A program made the position numbers and the translations under genes. From Oceanicola sp. (lineage in GTDB: Bacteria; Pseudomonadota; Alphaproteobacteria; Rhodobacterales; Rhodobacteraceae), in NCBI GenBank assembly GCA_017792405.1, contig CP051231.1, forward strand, positions 1,984,343 to 2,048,342: a stretch of 64,000 nucleotides of DNA. The letters run 5' to 3'. Position 1 is the first letter of the stretch. The number at the start of each line of letters is the position of its first letter. Shown piece by piece: positions 56,636-64,000 of this stretch. The notes beneath the pieces are model-generated. The model did no database searches. It was not told where the DNA came from and was given only the letters and a program-made list of their open reading frames with translations.

Positions 56636-57052
56636 ATGGGAAGTGTCCTAATGTCCGACGACCCCGACATCGCGCGGATCAACGCGCTCACCACCAACGC
56701 CCGCAACACTTGGTTCGCCCTGCTCGGCGTCCTGGTGTTCGTCGCCATCACACTCGCCGGGGTCGAACATATCGACTTCTACGGCGTCGACCGCGCCACC
56801 AAACTACCCCTTGTCGATGTTTCGGTGCCGACGCGCTACTTCTTTTACGCCGCGCCCATACTGACCGCTGCCATTTTCTGCTACTTTCACCTGTACCTGA
56901 TCCGCCTATGGGATGCGCTCGGCGCCGCCCGGCCCAAAGTGAATGCCACTTGGCTCGGGACCGCCATCTCCCCTTGGCTAGTTACCGACGCCGCCCTCCA
57001 CCTGCGCAGACGGCTCAGGGCCGACAATTGCACCCCCCCTCCGTCCGCTTGA
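56636..57052 (+). CDS. 5' part of a frameshifted membrane pentapeptide-repeat gene
   Basis: Two membrane helices (NTWFALLGVLVFVAITLAG and FFYAAPILTAAIFCYFHLY). The frame runs to a stop directly after the homopolymer C7 (57033-57039). Removing one C joins this frame without a stop to the next one, reading through TPLRPLEGAAMLLNL, so this is the N-terminus of one long protein whose second part starts at 57063. The start may be the ATG at 56636 or at 56651. Whether the extra base is real, a phase switch or an assembly error cannot be decided here. Confidence 0.75.
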   Translation: MGSVLMSDDPDIARINALTTNARNTWFALLGVLVFVAITLAGVEHIDFYGVDRATKLPLVDVSVPTRYFFYAAPILTAAIFCYFHLYLIRLWDALGAARPKVNATWLGTAISPWLVTDAALHLRRRLRADNCTPPPSA

Positions 57053-57062
57053 GGGGGCGGCA

Positions 57063-58538
57063 ATGCTGCTCAACCTTGCGCTCGCCTGGCTCTTCGGCCT
57101 CCTCGTTCTTACATGGCTCTGGTGGACATCCATGCCCGCCCGTGATGTCTGGATGACCCTGACAGCAGGTGCGTCCCTCTTGCTCGCCCTTTTCACCGGT
57201 GCCACCGGCTTCGCCGCGCTCTTATCACGTATGGCAGAGCCAAACCCCGACCGATCCCGCAGCATCTGGCAAACCGCCCCGGCCATGTCGGCTGTGCTGG
57301 TCGTACTGCCCCTCGTCACTCTCCTGAGCCATCAGCGCACCATGGGCAGCTTTAGCCGCCTTGCGCACATCGACCTCTCCGGCCAGATCATCGTCGAGCG
57401 CCCGCCCGGTTGGCTATCCCACGCGCTCGCACGCAAGGATTTTCTAACACTGTGGTGCCATCGGGAGGAGGCACGAGAGTGCCACGGCTCTGACGCAAGC
57501 TATAATGTAGAGTGGCGAGATCGGCGGCGCGCGGCGCGTGATGAGCTAAAGAAACCCAGTATGTCGGGTCGAGACTTACGAGGCGCAGACCTTTCTGCGG
57601 CATTCCTCGTCGCTCAGGATTTGACGCTATCCAAACTATCCCGCGCCGATCTCAGCGAGGCACAGTTGGAAGGCGCTGATCTGAGCGGGGCGCTGTTAGA
57701 CCATGCAGATTTTACTTCGGCGCAGATGGAGTGGGCAGTTCTCTACCGCGCACAGCTCAACGGCGCGAACCTCAATTGGGCGCATCTGGTTGGTGCAGAG
57801 CTATTGCGGGCAAAGCTTGTGGACGCAAACCTTAGCCGAGCAGAGATGGAGGGGACAGAACTAAGCTGGGCGGATATGACGAGAGCCGACCTGAGTTGGG
57901 CGAGGCTCAACGGTGCAGATATGAGTGGAGCCAAATTAGAAGAGGCAAATCTCAGCGGCGCACAGATGGAGGCCGCGAACCTCAGTGGGGTAAAGATGGC
58001 GAACGCGGACCTCAGCGGAGCCCAGTTGACATGGGCAAACCTCAACAGAGCGCGAATGCAGGGAACGAACCTGAGTTGGGCGCAAGTGGAGGATGCGGAC
58101 CTGCGCGCTACGGATTTGCAGGGAGCAGTCCTGGAGGGGGCGCAAATGATGGGAACAATCTTTTCGTTCTCCTATCTTACAGGAGAACTTGGGAGACCCA
58201 ACATCTTGTCGGGAACGGACCTAAGAGACACCAGAAACGATGGGGGGGCGCTAAGGTTCCTCGACTTTAGGGGAAGCGTAATCGACACAAGAACAGATTG
58301 GCGCAACAGTTTCGGGGACGGCAGCGTTACTTTGATTGCCGGAATGTCACCACCTTGTCAGTGGGCACCGTCCCACCTGAATGATAGGGATTTTTTCGCG
58401 CGCTGGCGCGGGTGGTTGGAGGCTTTCCCTGGCTTGGAGCCCTTGACTTGGTCCGACCTCGCCCCGGACGGCTTTGAAGACATCCCCCCGATCCCACCGC
58501 CGGATGGCTGTAAATGGAAGACTGATCCGCTTCCTTAA
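57063..58538 (+). CDS. 3' part of the frameshifted pentapeptide-repeat gene
   Basis: 491 residues from an ATG. Two or three membrane helices (about 3-22, 33-55, 77-95), a linker with cysteines, then about 40 consecutive pentapeptides (about residues 165-365) of the A(D/N)L-x-x type, including ADLSGA, ANLNWA and ADLSWA units. The repeats form a right-handed beta-helix. A non-repeat C-terminal domain follows. Repeat DNA is less GC-rich than the neighbours. Together with 56636-57052 it makes one protein interrupted by one extra C. The role is unknown; pentapeptide proteins are often scaffolds or membrane-linked. Confidence 0.85.
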   Translation: MLLNLALAWLFGLLVLTWLWWTSMPARDVWMTLTAGASLLLALFTGATGFAALLSRMAEPNPDRSRSIWQTAPAMSAVLVVLPLVTLLSHQRTMGSFSRLAHIDLSGQIIVERPPGWLSHALARKDFLTLWCHREEARECHGSDASYNVEWRDRRRAARDELKKPSMSGRDLRGADLSAAFLVAQDLTLSKLSRADLSEAQLEGADLSGALLDHADFTSAQMEWAVLYRAQLNGANLNWAHLVGAELLRAKLVDANLSRAEMEGTELSWADMTRADLSWARLNGADMSGAKLEEANLSGAQMEAANLSGVKMANADLSGAQLTWANLNRARMQGTNLSWAQVEDADLRATDLQGAVLEGAQMMGTIFSFSYLTGELGRPNILSGTDLRDTRNDGGALRFLDFRGSVIDTRTDWRNSFGDGSVTLIAGMSPPCQWAPSHLNDRDFFARWRGWLEAFPGLEPLTWSDLAPDGFEDIPPIPPPDGCKWKTDPLP

Positions 58539-58593
58539 GCAATAGCACCCACCACCCGACCACTTAATTTAACCAGCCCGCGCCCGCACGGCG

Positions 58594-58637
58594 TATGCAT
58601 CGGATGTGCATGGAATGCGCATCAGTTGTGCATCAGC
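58594..58637 (+). repeat. Array B: four 11-bp direct repeats (TGTGCATC type)
   Basis: Units are TATGCATCGGA, TGTGCATGGAA, TGCGCATCAGT and TGTGCATCAGC, cores at exactly 11-base spacing (58596, 58607, 58618, 58629; one core CGCAT). GGTTAACG follows 19 bases after the last core (58648-58655). The same design is seen in array A (20448-20491). It lies 141 bases before the SufT-like gene, on the same strand. Confidence 0.75.
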
Positions 58638-58777
58638 TATTATTGGGGTTAACGCGGTTTGCCGCCAAATCCCTGCCCCACCGCGCGCTGCGGCAACTCT
58701 GCCGCGCCCCTGCCCTTGCCGGGCGGCCCCCTTTCTCCTATGTAAACACTCAGGAACAGCACCCCCCAAGGACCATC

Positions 58778-59140
58778 ATGCCCGAAGACACGCCCCCCCT
58801 CGAAGGCACCCCGCTGATCAAGCCCTCGTCGACCGATCACCCTCTGCACGAGTCCGTGGTCGAGGCCTGCCGTTCGGTCTATGACCCTGAAATTCCTGTC
58901 AATATCTACGATCTGGGTCTTGTCTATACGATCGAGATCAACCCCGAAAACGAGGTGAACGTGATCATGTCGCTCACCGCGCCGGGCTGCCCCGTGGCGG
59001 GCGAGATGCCGGGCTGGCTGGCCGATGCCATCGAGCCCATCCCCGGCGTGAAGCAGGTCGAGGTCGAGATCACCTGGGAGCCGCCGTGGGGCATGGAGAT
59101 GATGAGCGACGAAGCCCGCCTTGAGCTGGGATTCATGTAA
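58778..59140 (+). CDS. SufT/MIP18-family iron-sulfur maturation factor (DUF59)
   Basis: 120 residues, DUF59 domain: SVYDPEIPVNIYDLGLVY, VIMSLTAPGCPVAGEMP (with the conserved cysteine) and VEITWEPPWGMEMMSDEAR. The family includes SufT and eukaryotic MIP18, auxiliary factors delivering or assembling Fe-S clusters. AAGGA precedes the ATG. The upstream region with array B suggests its own promoter. The glycerophosphodiesterase gene follows after 106 bp. Confidence 0.9.
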   Translation: MPEDTPPLEGTPLIKPSSTDHPLHESVVEACRSVYDPEIPVNIYDLGLVYTIEINPENEVNVIMSLTAPGCPVAGEMPGWLADAIEPIPGVKQVEVEITWEPPWGMEMMSDEARLELGFM

Positions 59141-59246
59141 CAGGCCCAAGGGCTTGCGCGTTTTTACCTGACTGTCACCTGCCCGTTTTGCAGCCGTCAC
59201 ACGGCGACCCTTTTTTGCGCCCATCGCAAACCAAGGAGTCGCAAAA

Positions 59247-60449
59247 ATGCGCCGCACCCCCCTTCTCGCCCTTCTCGCCCTCGGCACCGCCGCCCCGGCC
59301 CTCGCCGAGGCCCCGCTCTCCGGCTACGGCCCCCGCCCGGCCTACCTGATCGGCAAGCTGCCCGAGGGCGAGCTGAAGACCAAGCTGCAAAGCTGCCTCG
59401 GCCAACCCATGGAAAAAACGGACTTTTCCATCGCCCACCGCGGCGCGCCGATGATGTTCCCCGAGCACACCGCCGAGAGCTACATCGCCGGGGCCTCGCA
59501 GGGCGCAGGCGTAGGTGAGTGCGACGTGACCTTCACCAAAGACAAGGAGCTGGTCTGCCGCCACGCGCAGAACGACCTGCACACCACCACCAACATCCTC
59601 GTGAGCGATCTCGCCGCCACCTGCACCACCCCCTTCAGCCCCGCCGCGGGCGCGGACAAGGCCGCTGCCGAGTGCCGCACCTCCGAGATTTCTCTGAACG
59701 AATTCAAGGGCCTGATGCCCAAGATGGACAGCGCCGACAGCGCCGCCACCACTGCTGAAGAGTATCAGGGCGGCATCGCTGGCTGGCGCACCGCGCTTTA
59801 CGTGCAGGAGCCCACGATCCTCACCCACGCCGAGTCCATCGCGCTGTTCAAGGATCTCGGCGTCAAGATGACCCCCGAGCTGAAATCGCCCTCCGTCGAG
59901 ATGCCCTTCGACGGCTTCACCCAAGCCGATTACGCCCAGAAGATGATCGACGAATACAAGGCCGCTGGCGTGCCCGCGTCCGACGTGTTCCCGCAGAGCT
60001 TCAACCTCGAAGACGTGCTCTACTGGGTTGAGAATGAACCCGAATTCGGCGCGCAGGCGGTCTTCCTCGTAGAGCCCGACGACAGCTTCGACGAGCAGAA
60101 CCCCGAAACCTGGAAGCAGGATTTCACCGAGCTCGCCGCGCAAGGCGTGAAGTATCTCGCCCCCTCGATGAACATGCTGGTGACGCCTGACAACGGCACC
60201 TACGCCGCTTCCGAATACGCCAAGCAGGCCAAGGCGGCGGGCCTCAACCTCATCACGTGGTCGCTCGAGCGCTCCGGCCCCCTCGCCTCCGGCGGCGGCT
60301 GGTACTACAACTCCACCACCGAGATCACCGACAACGACGGCGACATCTACGAACTGGTGGACACGCTGGCGCAAGACGTTGAAGTGACCGGCATTTTCTC
60401 CGACTGGCCCGCCACCGTGACCTTCTACGCCAACTGCATGGGCCTTTGA
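59247..60449 (+). CDS. Periplasmic glycerophosphodiester phosphodiesterase
   Basis: 400 residues with a signal peptide ending near ALAEA. The GDPD barrel starts with [18 protein letters not shown] (catalytic His/Arg and Glu), [24 protein letters not shown] (metal ligands, second His), followed by ELKSPS and [10 protein letters not shown]. It hydrolyses glycerophosphodiesters to glycerol-3-phosphate and alcohol, scavenging phosphorus or lipid headgroups. Several cysteines suggest disulfides in the periplasm. A strong terminator follows; no phosphate (Pho) box was recognised upstream. Confidence 0.9.
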   Translation: MRRTPLLALLALGTAAPALAEAPLSGYGPRPAYLIGKLPEGELKTKLQSCLGQPMEKTDFSIAHRGAPMMFPEHTAESYIAGASQGAGVGECDVTFTKDKELVCRHAQNDLHTTTNILVSDLAATCTTPFSPAAGADKAAAECRTSEISLNEFKGLMPKMDSADSAATTAEEYQGGIAGWRTALYVQEPTILTHAESIALFKDLGVKMTPELKSPSVEMPFDGFTQADYAQKMIDEYKAAGVPASDVFPQSFNLEDVLYWVENEPEFGAQAVFLVEPDDSFDEQNPETWKQDFTELAAQGVKYLAPSMNMLVTPDNGTYAASEYAKQAKAAGLNLITWSLERSGPLASGGGWYYNSTTEITDNDGDIYELVDTLAQDVEVTGIFSDWPATVTFYANCMGL

Positions 60450-60480
60450 TCACAGGCGCCTAGCCAACACTTCAAAAACA

Positions 60481-60509
60481 AAACGGGCGGCCTCTCGGGC
60501 CGCCCGTTT
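60481..60509. terminator. Bidirectional terminator between convergent genes
   Basis: Perfect 12-bp stem AAACGGGCGGCC (60481-60492) / GGCCGCCCGTTT (60498-60509) with a 5-base loop, followed by CTGTTTC on the plus strand and by TTT on the minus strand. It separates the GDPD gene from the Gly/Asn-rich exported protein gene. Confidence 0.85.
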
Positions 60510-60532
60510 CTGTTTCACGCTGGCGCCTGGTG

Positions 60533-61717
60533 TCACCCTTCCGAGCTGCCTTCTTCGCCATCTGCAGCGGCCTCTTCGGTCGGCTCTTCCTCGGGCGCGG
60601 TGATCTCTTCGGGCGCCTCCACGCTGATCTGGAGCAGCTCCTCCACATCGGCAAGCATGTCCTCGGCCAGCTCAGGGGTTTTCTGAGGCTGAACAGCGCT
60701 TTGCGCCTCTTCCAGCGATGCGCCGACCTCGGCGACGTCGTCGATCAGCGCCGCCAGTTCCTCATCGGCCAGCACCGCCGCATCGGCCTCGATCGCGTCG
60801 ATCTCCGCCTGCAAGTCAGCATAGTCCTCGCCTTCGAGCACCGCGTCACAGCCACCATCGCCGCCGTCAGAGCAGCCCACAACGCCGCTGTCGAGGCTCA
60901 GCTCCACGCCTTCCGGCAGCTCGTAAGTGTCCGAAATCGCGCCGACTTCCGCCGCAAGCTCCTCTTCAGTCGGGAAGGTGCCCGCCATGATCTCATTGGC
61001 GGCCTCTGCCGTCAGCACACCCTCGTCGACCGCCGCCTGAAGTGTTTCACTCGCCGCTGCGATGTCGGTGTTGTAATCCTCATAGGCCACCACCAGCGCG
61101 CCGATCATCCCGCCCGCGCCATTGGCCACGCCGGTCTCACGGAACTTTTCGGCCATGTTCGCAATGGCTTGCGGGCTGCGCTTGGCCGAGTTCCACGGTC
61201 CCAGCTCGCTGGGATGCACCCGCAGCTCGCCCGCTTCCAGCCGGGTCTTCCAGCTGTTGCCCTTCGGCTCCGTGGTCGCGCTCGCCTTGGCCACCTTCGG
61301 CTCGGCCTTGCGGGCCGCGGGCGCCGCCGCCTTGCCTTTCGACACGTAAACTGTGCGCACCGTCTTGATGCGACCGTCCTTCATCCGGACTTTCTTGGTC
61401 TCCACCCGCTTGATTGTCCGCCCGTCGCGGGTCTTGGCCACCTTCCGCGTGGAGGAGCCGCCTGACGTGGCCTTCGACCCGCCGCCGCTCTTCTCGGCGC
61501 TCTTGCCACCAGCATTGCCGCTGTTGCCCTTGCCGCCGCCGTTGCCATTGCCGTTGCCGCCGCCATTACCATTGCCGCCGCCCTTGCCGTTGTCCGACTT
61601 GGCCCAAGCCGCATCGGCGCTCAGCACGGTCGCCGCACCGACAGCAAAGGTCACGGGCGCCGCTGCCATCGCGGCCACAACGAGGGCTGCAAAGCCCGTC
61701 TTGAGAGGTTTGGTCAT
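60533..61717 (-). CDS. Exported Gly/Asn-rich protein of unknown function
   Basis: 394 residues from the ATG at 61717 (GGAGG 8 bases upstream). Signal peptide ending near AAWAKS. Then a low-complexity block of about 40 residues (GNGNGGGNGNGNGGGKG), a basic Arg/Lys-rich segment (about 85-130, with RTIKRVETKKVRMKDGR), a structured central part (150-300) with SWKTRLEAGELRVHPSELGPWNSAKRSP and two cysteines, and an acidic tail. No family recognised. Similar GNGNG-plus-VAYEDY proteins occur in Rhodobacteraceae from memory. Convergent with GDPD. Confidence 0.75.
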   Translation of the reverse strand: MTKPLKTGFAALVVAAMAAAPVTFAVGAATVLSADAAWAKSDNGKGGGNGNGGGNGNGNGGGKGNSGNAGGKSAEKSGGGSKATSGGSSTRKVAKTRDGRTIKRVETKKVRMKDGRIKTVRTVYVSKGKAAAPAARKAEPKVAKASATTEPKGNSWKTRLEAGELRVHPSELGPWNSAKRSPQAIANMAEKFRETGVANGAGGMIGALVVAYEDYNTDIAAASETLQAAVDEGVLTAEAANEIMAGTFPTEEELAAEVGAISDTYELPEGVELSLDSGVVGCSDGGDGGCDAVLEGEDYADLQAEIDAIEADAAVLADEELAALIDDVAEVGASLEEAQSAVQPQKTPELAEDMLADVEELLQISVEAPEEITAPEEEPTEEAAADGEEGSSEG

Positions 61718-61904
61718 TGGATGTCCTCCGAAAATCTGCTCTGGCAAAGAGACTAACCGAGCGCGTCAGAAATGCGGCATCCGTGAGGCGGCACCGGGGC
61801 CGGATTGGAGGAAATCCGCCCATTTCGGTCTCCGACCTCGCAGTGCCACGCCCCCTTGAGCCGCCGCCCCTCCCGGCCTACATATGGGCCAAAGGAGCAC
61901 TCCC

Positions 61905-62255
61905 ATGTTCGGCATTCCCGGCAAGCAAGCCGTCACCATCACCCCCCGCGCCGTGGCGGAAATCGCCAAGCTGATGGCGCGTGACGGCCATGAAGGCCTG
62001 CGCATCGGCGTCAAGAAAGGCGGCTGCGCGGGCATGGAATACACGATGGAATATGCCGACACCGTCGATGAGCACGACGAGGTGGTCGAGCAGGACGGCG
62101 CCCGGGTGATGATCGCCCCGATGGCCCAGATGTTCCTCTTCGGCACCGAGATCGACTATGAGACCTCGCTGCTCGAGTCCGGCTTCAAGTTCAACAACCC
62201 CAACGTGACCGAGGCCTGCGGCTGCGGCGAGTCCATCAAGTTCGCAAACCAGTGA
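61905..62255 (+). CDS. A-type Fe-S carrier (IscA/SufA/ErpA family)
   Basis: 116 residues from the ATG at 61905 (GGAG 8 bases upstream). The three conserved cysteines are intact: GGCAGMEY near residue 42, and CGCGES near the C-terminus. The HesB-like domain fills the protein. It accepts and transfers Fe-S clusters. Whether it is SufA-like or another paralogue is undecided. It does not sit in a suf operon here; the nearest Fe-S gene is the SufT-like gene 3 kb upstream. Confidence 0.9.
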   Translation: MFGIPGKQAVTITPRAVAEIAKLMARDGHEGLRIGVKKGGCAGMEYTMEYADTVDEHDEVVEQDGARVMIAPMAQMFLFGTEIDYETSLLESGFKFNNPNVTEACGCGESIKFANQ

Positions 62256-62309
62256 ACGGGCCGGTAAACCGCGCTTGACCCTGCCCGCGCGCAGGCTCAC
62301 CCTCGCCCC

Positions 62310-63494
62310 ATGTTCCTGCCCTTCTTCCAGACCCTCCGGGCCGCTGGCGTGCCCGTCACCCTCCGCGAGCATCTGGGCTTTCTCGATGCGGTCTCGGCCG
62401 GGCTGACCACCTATGACATCGAGGCTTTCTACTACCTCGCCCGCACCTGTCTGGTGAAAGACGAGCGGCATCTCGACCGCTTCGACCAAGCGTTTTCCCA
62501 TGCGTTCAAAGGGCTGGAGAGCATCCCGATGGAGGCCGTGCTGGAGGCGGTGGACCTGCCCGAGGACTGGCTGCGCAAGCAGGCCGAAAAGCACCTGTCG
62601 CCCGAGGAGATGGCCGAGATCGAGGCGATGGGCGGCTTCGAGAAGCTGATGGAAACCCTCCGCGAGCGCCTCAAGGAGCAGAAAGGCCGCCATCAGGGCG
62701 GCAACAAGTGGATCGGCACCGCCGGCACCTCCCCCTTCGGCGCCCATGGCTACAACCCCGAGGGCGTGCGGATCGGGCAGGAGAAGTCCCGCCACCAGCG
62801 CGCCGTAAAGGTCTGGGACAAGCGCGAGTTCCGCAACCTCGATGACACCGTCGAGCTTGGCACCCGCAACATCAAGGTGGCCCTGAAGCGCCTGCGCCAA
62901 TGGGCCCGCGACGGCGCCCACGAGGAGCTGGACCTCGACGGCACCATCCGCGCCACCGCCGAGCATGGCCATCTCGATGTCAAAACCCGCCCCGAGCGCC
63001 GCAACGCCGTGAAGGTGCTGCTCTTTCTCGATGTCGGCGGCTCGATGGACCCGCATATCAAGGTGGTCGAAGAGCTCTTCTCCGCCGCCCGCGCCGAGTT
63101 CAAGCACCTCGAATATTACTACTTCCACAACTGCCTCTACGAGGGCCTCTGGCGCGACAACCGCCGCCGCTGGTCCGAGCAGACGCCCACGTGGGAAGTG
63201 CTCAACACCTACGGGCCGGATTACCGCGCCATCTTTGTTGGCGATGCCTCCATGTCGCCCTACGAGGTCGCCTACCCTGGCGGCGCCAACGAGCACTGGA
63301 ACGAGGAGGCGGGCAGCACATGGCTCGCCCGCGCGCGCCAGCAGTGGCCGCAGAACCTCTGGATCAACCCGGTGCCCGAACGCCATTGGGGCTACACCCA
63401 ATCCATCGCCATGATCCGCGAGATCTTCGAGGATCGCATGGTCCCGATGACGCTGGAGGGGCTGACCGCCGGGATGAAAGGCCTCACCAAGTGA
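62310..63494 (+). CDS. CoxE-like VWA-domain protein
   Basis: 394 residues. CoxE-like domain architecture: an N-terminal helical part, the REFRNLDDTVELGTRNIKVALKRLR segment (about 165-200) and a VWA fold (about 230-390). The metal-ion (MIDAS) motif is DVGGSMD instead of canonical DxSxS, so the first serine is replaced by glycine; metal binding is uncertain. CoxE-type proteins pair with MoxR/CoxD AAA ATPases in cofactor-maturation systems, but no ATPase gene is in view. The downstream membrane-protein gene overlaps by one base (TGATG). Confidence 0.85.
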   Translation: MFLPFFQTLRAAGVPVTLREHLGFLDAVSAGLTTYDIEAFYYLARTCLVKDERHLDRFDQAFSHAFKGLESIPMEAVLEAVDLPEDWLRKQAEKHLSPEEMAEIEAMGGFEKLMETLRERLKEQKGRHQGGNKWIGTAGTSPFGAHGYNPEGVRIGQEKSRHQRAVKVWDKREFRNLDDTVELGTRNIKVALKRLRQWARDGAHEELDLDGTIRATAEHGHLDVKTRPERRNAVKVLLFLDVGGSMDPHIKVVEELFSAARAEFKHLEYYYFHNCLYEGLWRDNRRRWSEQTPTWEVLNTYGPDYRAIFVGDASMSPYEVAYPGGANEHWNEEAGSTWLARARQQWPQNLWINPVPERHWGYTQSIAMIREIFEDRMVPMTLEGLTAGMKGLTK

Positions 63495-63883
63495 TGGCCC
63501 TCCTGCGCCGTCACCCGGTTCTCGTCACCTGTTTCGCGCTAGCCCTCGCCGCCACCCTCTTCTTCGGCATCCGCACCGTGCAGCGCACCCTCTACTGGAT
63601 GGACCCGGCCCATCAGGCGCAGGCGCTGGAGCCGTGGATGACCCCGCGCTACATCGCCCACAGCTGGCTGCTCGACGGGCGCGAACTCTCCGAGCACCTC
63701 GGCGTGCCGCCCAAGCCCAAGGAACGCCCCACGCTGGAGACCATCGCCGAAAAGCGCGGCGTCCCGCTCGAGCAAGTGATGGACGAGGCCCGCGCCTTCA
63801 TCGAGGCCAACGCCAAGCGCGCGCCGCAGTCTCCGCCCGCGGCACCCGGCGACGGCGCGCCAGAGGCTCCGCCCGGCAAATGA
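63494..63883 (+). CDS. Small single-pass membrane protein
   Basis: 129 residues with an N-terminal signal-anchor helix (about 7-26), then a soluble part with a HSWLLDGRELSEHLGVPPKPKERPTLETIAEKRG stretch and a Pro/Ala-rich end. No named family recognised. The start overlaps the CoxE-like stop by one base and the end overlaps the DedA start by 4 bases, so the three genes are co-translated and likely act in one process (inference). Confidence 0.7.
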   Translation: MALLRRHPVLVTCFALALAATLFFGIRTVQRTLYWMDPAHQAQALEPWMTPRYIAHSWLLDGRELSEHLGVPPKPKERPTLETIAEKRGVPLEQVMDEARAFIEANAKRAPQSPPAAPGDGAPEAPPGK

Positions 63884-64000
63884 CCGACTGGCTCTTCCAG
63901 CTCCTCGCCGCCTACGGCGTGCCGATCCTCGCCTGCGTCACCTTCGCCTCCTGCCTCTGCGTGCCGGTCCCCTCCTCGCTGCTGATGATCACCGGCGGGG
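63880..64000 (+). CDS. DedA-family membrane protein (3' truncated by window edge)
   Basis: Only the first 40 codons are in the window. The sequence MTDWLFQLLAAYGVPILAC followed by CVPVPSSLLMITGG resembles the N-terminus of DedA/SNARE-associated (VTT-domain) proteins, which transport or flip undecaprenyl phosphate or lipids. Start overlaps the previous stop by 4 bases. The remainder lies beyond the window. Confidence 0.65.
   Translation, partial: MTDWLFQLLAAYGVPILACVTFASCLCVPVPSSLLMITGG

Overview
The window is a chromosomal segment of a GC-rich alphaproteobacterium. Gene content and order (lptG-lptD-surA-pdxA-rsmA, prfA-prmC next to a DUF4167 gene, adenosylcobalamin-dependent nrdJ, ccmF-ccmH, trpGD..C-moaC-moeA-lexA) and the alphaproteobacterial LexA operator (GAAC-N7-GAAC) point to the family Rhodobacteraceae (Roseobacter group). 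No rRNA, prophage, transposase, integrase or CRISPR array is visible. One tRNA gene, tRNA-Pro(TGG), is present. Both window edges cut genes: lptG at the left, a DedA-family gene at the right.

Layout. 1-6.5 kb: an outer-membrane biogenesis and maintenance operon in which successive genes mostly overlap (lptG, lptD, surA, pdxA, rsmA). 6.8-9.5 kb: DUF4167 protein, prmC and prfA on the minus strand. 9.5-17.1 kb: small envelope proteins, an agmatinase/M20 amidohydrolase pair, mazG, an orphan iron-binding protein, an FKBP isomerase, a PPOX flavoprotein and an L,D-transpeptidase lipoprotein. 17.1-19.7 kb: a visibly AT-richer islet with an Mrr-type restriction endonuclease and a small protein built of three copies of a 45-residue repeat. 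19.7-25.3 kb: SGNH lipoprotein, nrdJ with a very long untranslated upstream region containing NrdR-like boxes, and tRNA-Pro. 25.4-32.6 kb: DUF192 protein, double cold-shock protein, pdxH, fabI, KtrAB-type potassium uptake, gpt, aminotransferase. 32.7-44.3 kb: a PpiD-like foldase and the tryptophan genes trpE, trpG, trpD and trpC, followed by moaC, moeA and lexA, with a divergently transcribed polysaccharide-deacetylase-like protein between trpE and trpG. 44.2-52.6 kb: comEC, gltX, gltA, a PaaG-like hydratase/isomerase, ccmH, ccmF. 52.7-56.5 kb: EEP phosphatase, cardiolipin synthase-like PLD, a putatively Zur-controlled COG0523 GTPase, DUF6525. 56.6-58.5 kb: a membrane pentapeptide-repeat gene broken by one extra base at a C7 tract. 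58.5-64 kb: SufT-like and IscA-like iron-sulfur factors, a secreted glycerophosphodiesterase, a Gly/Asn-rich exported protein, a CoxE-like VWA protein and the start of a DedA protein.

Most of the window is housekeeping. The unexplained signals are: (i) two similar arrays of four 11-bp TGTGCATC-type repeats, 38 kb apart, each followed by GGTTAACG; the first precedes a structured, terminator-ended intergenic stretch that could be a small RNA; (ii) the Mrr plus triple-repeat-protein islet; (iii) the homopolymer frameshift in the pentapeptide-repeat gene; (iv) the cluster of NrdR-like boxes and the long leader upstream of nrdJ; (v) a family of intergenic hairpin elements. No complete previously undescribed multi-gene system can be demonstrated from sequence alone; the islet is the best candidate.
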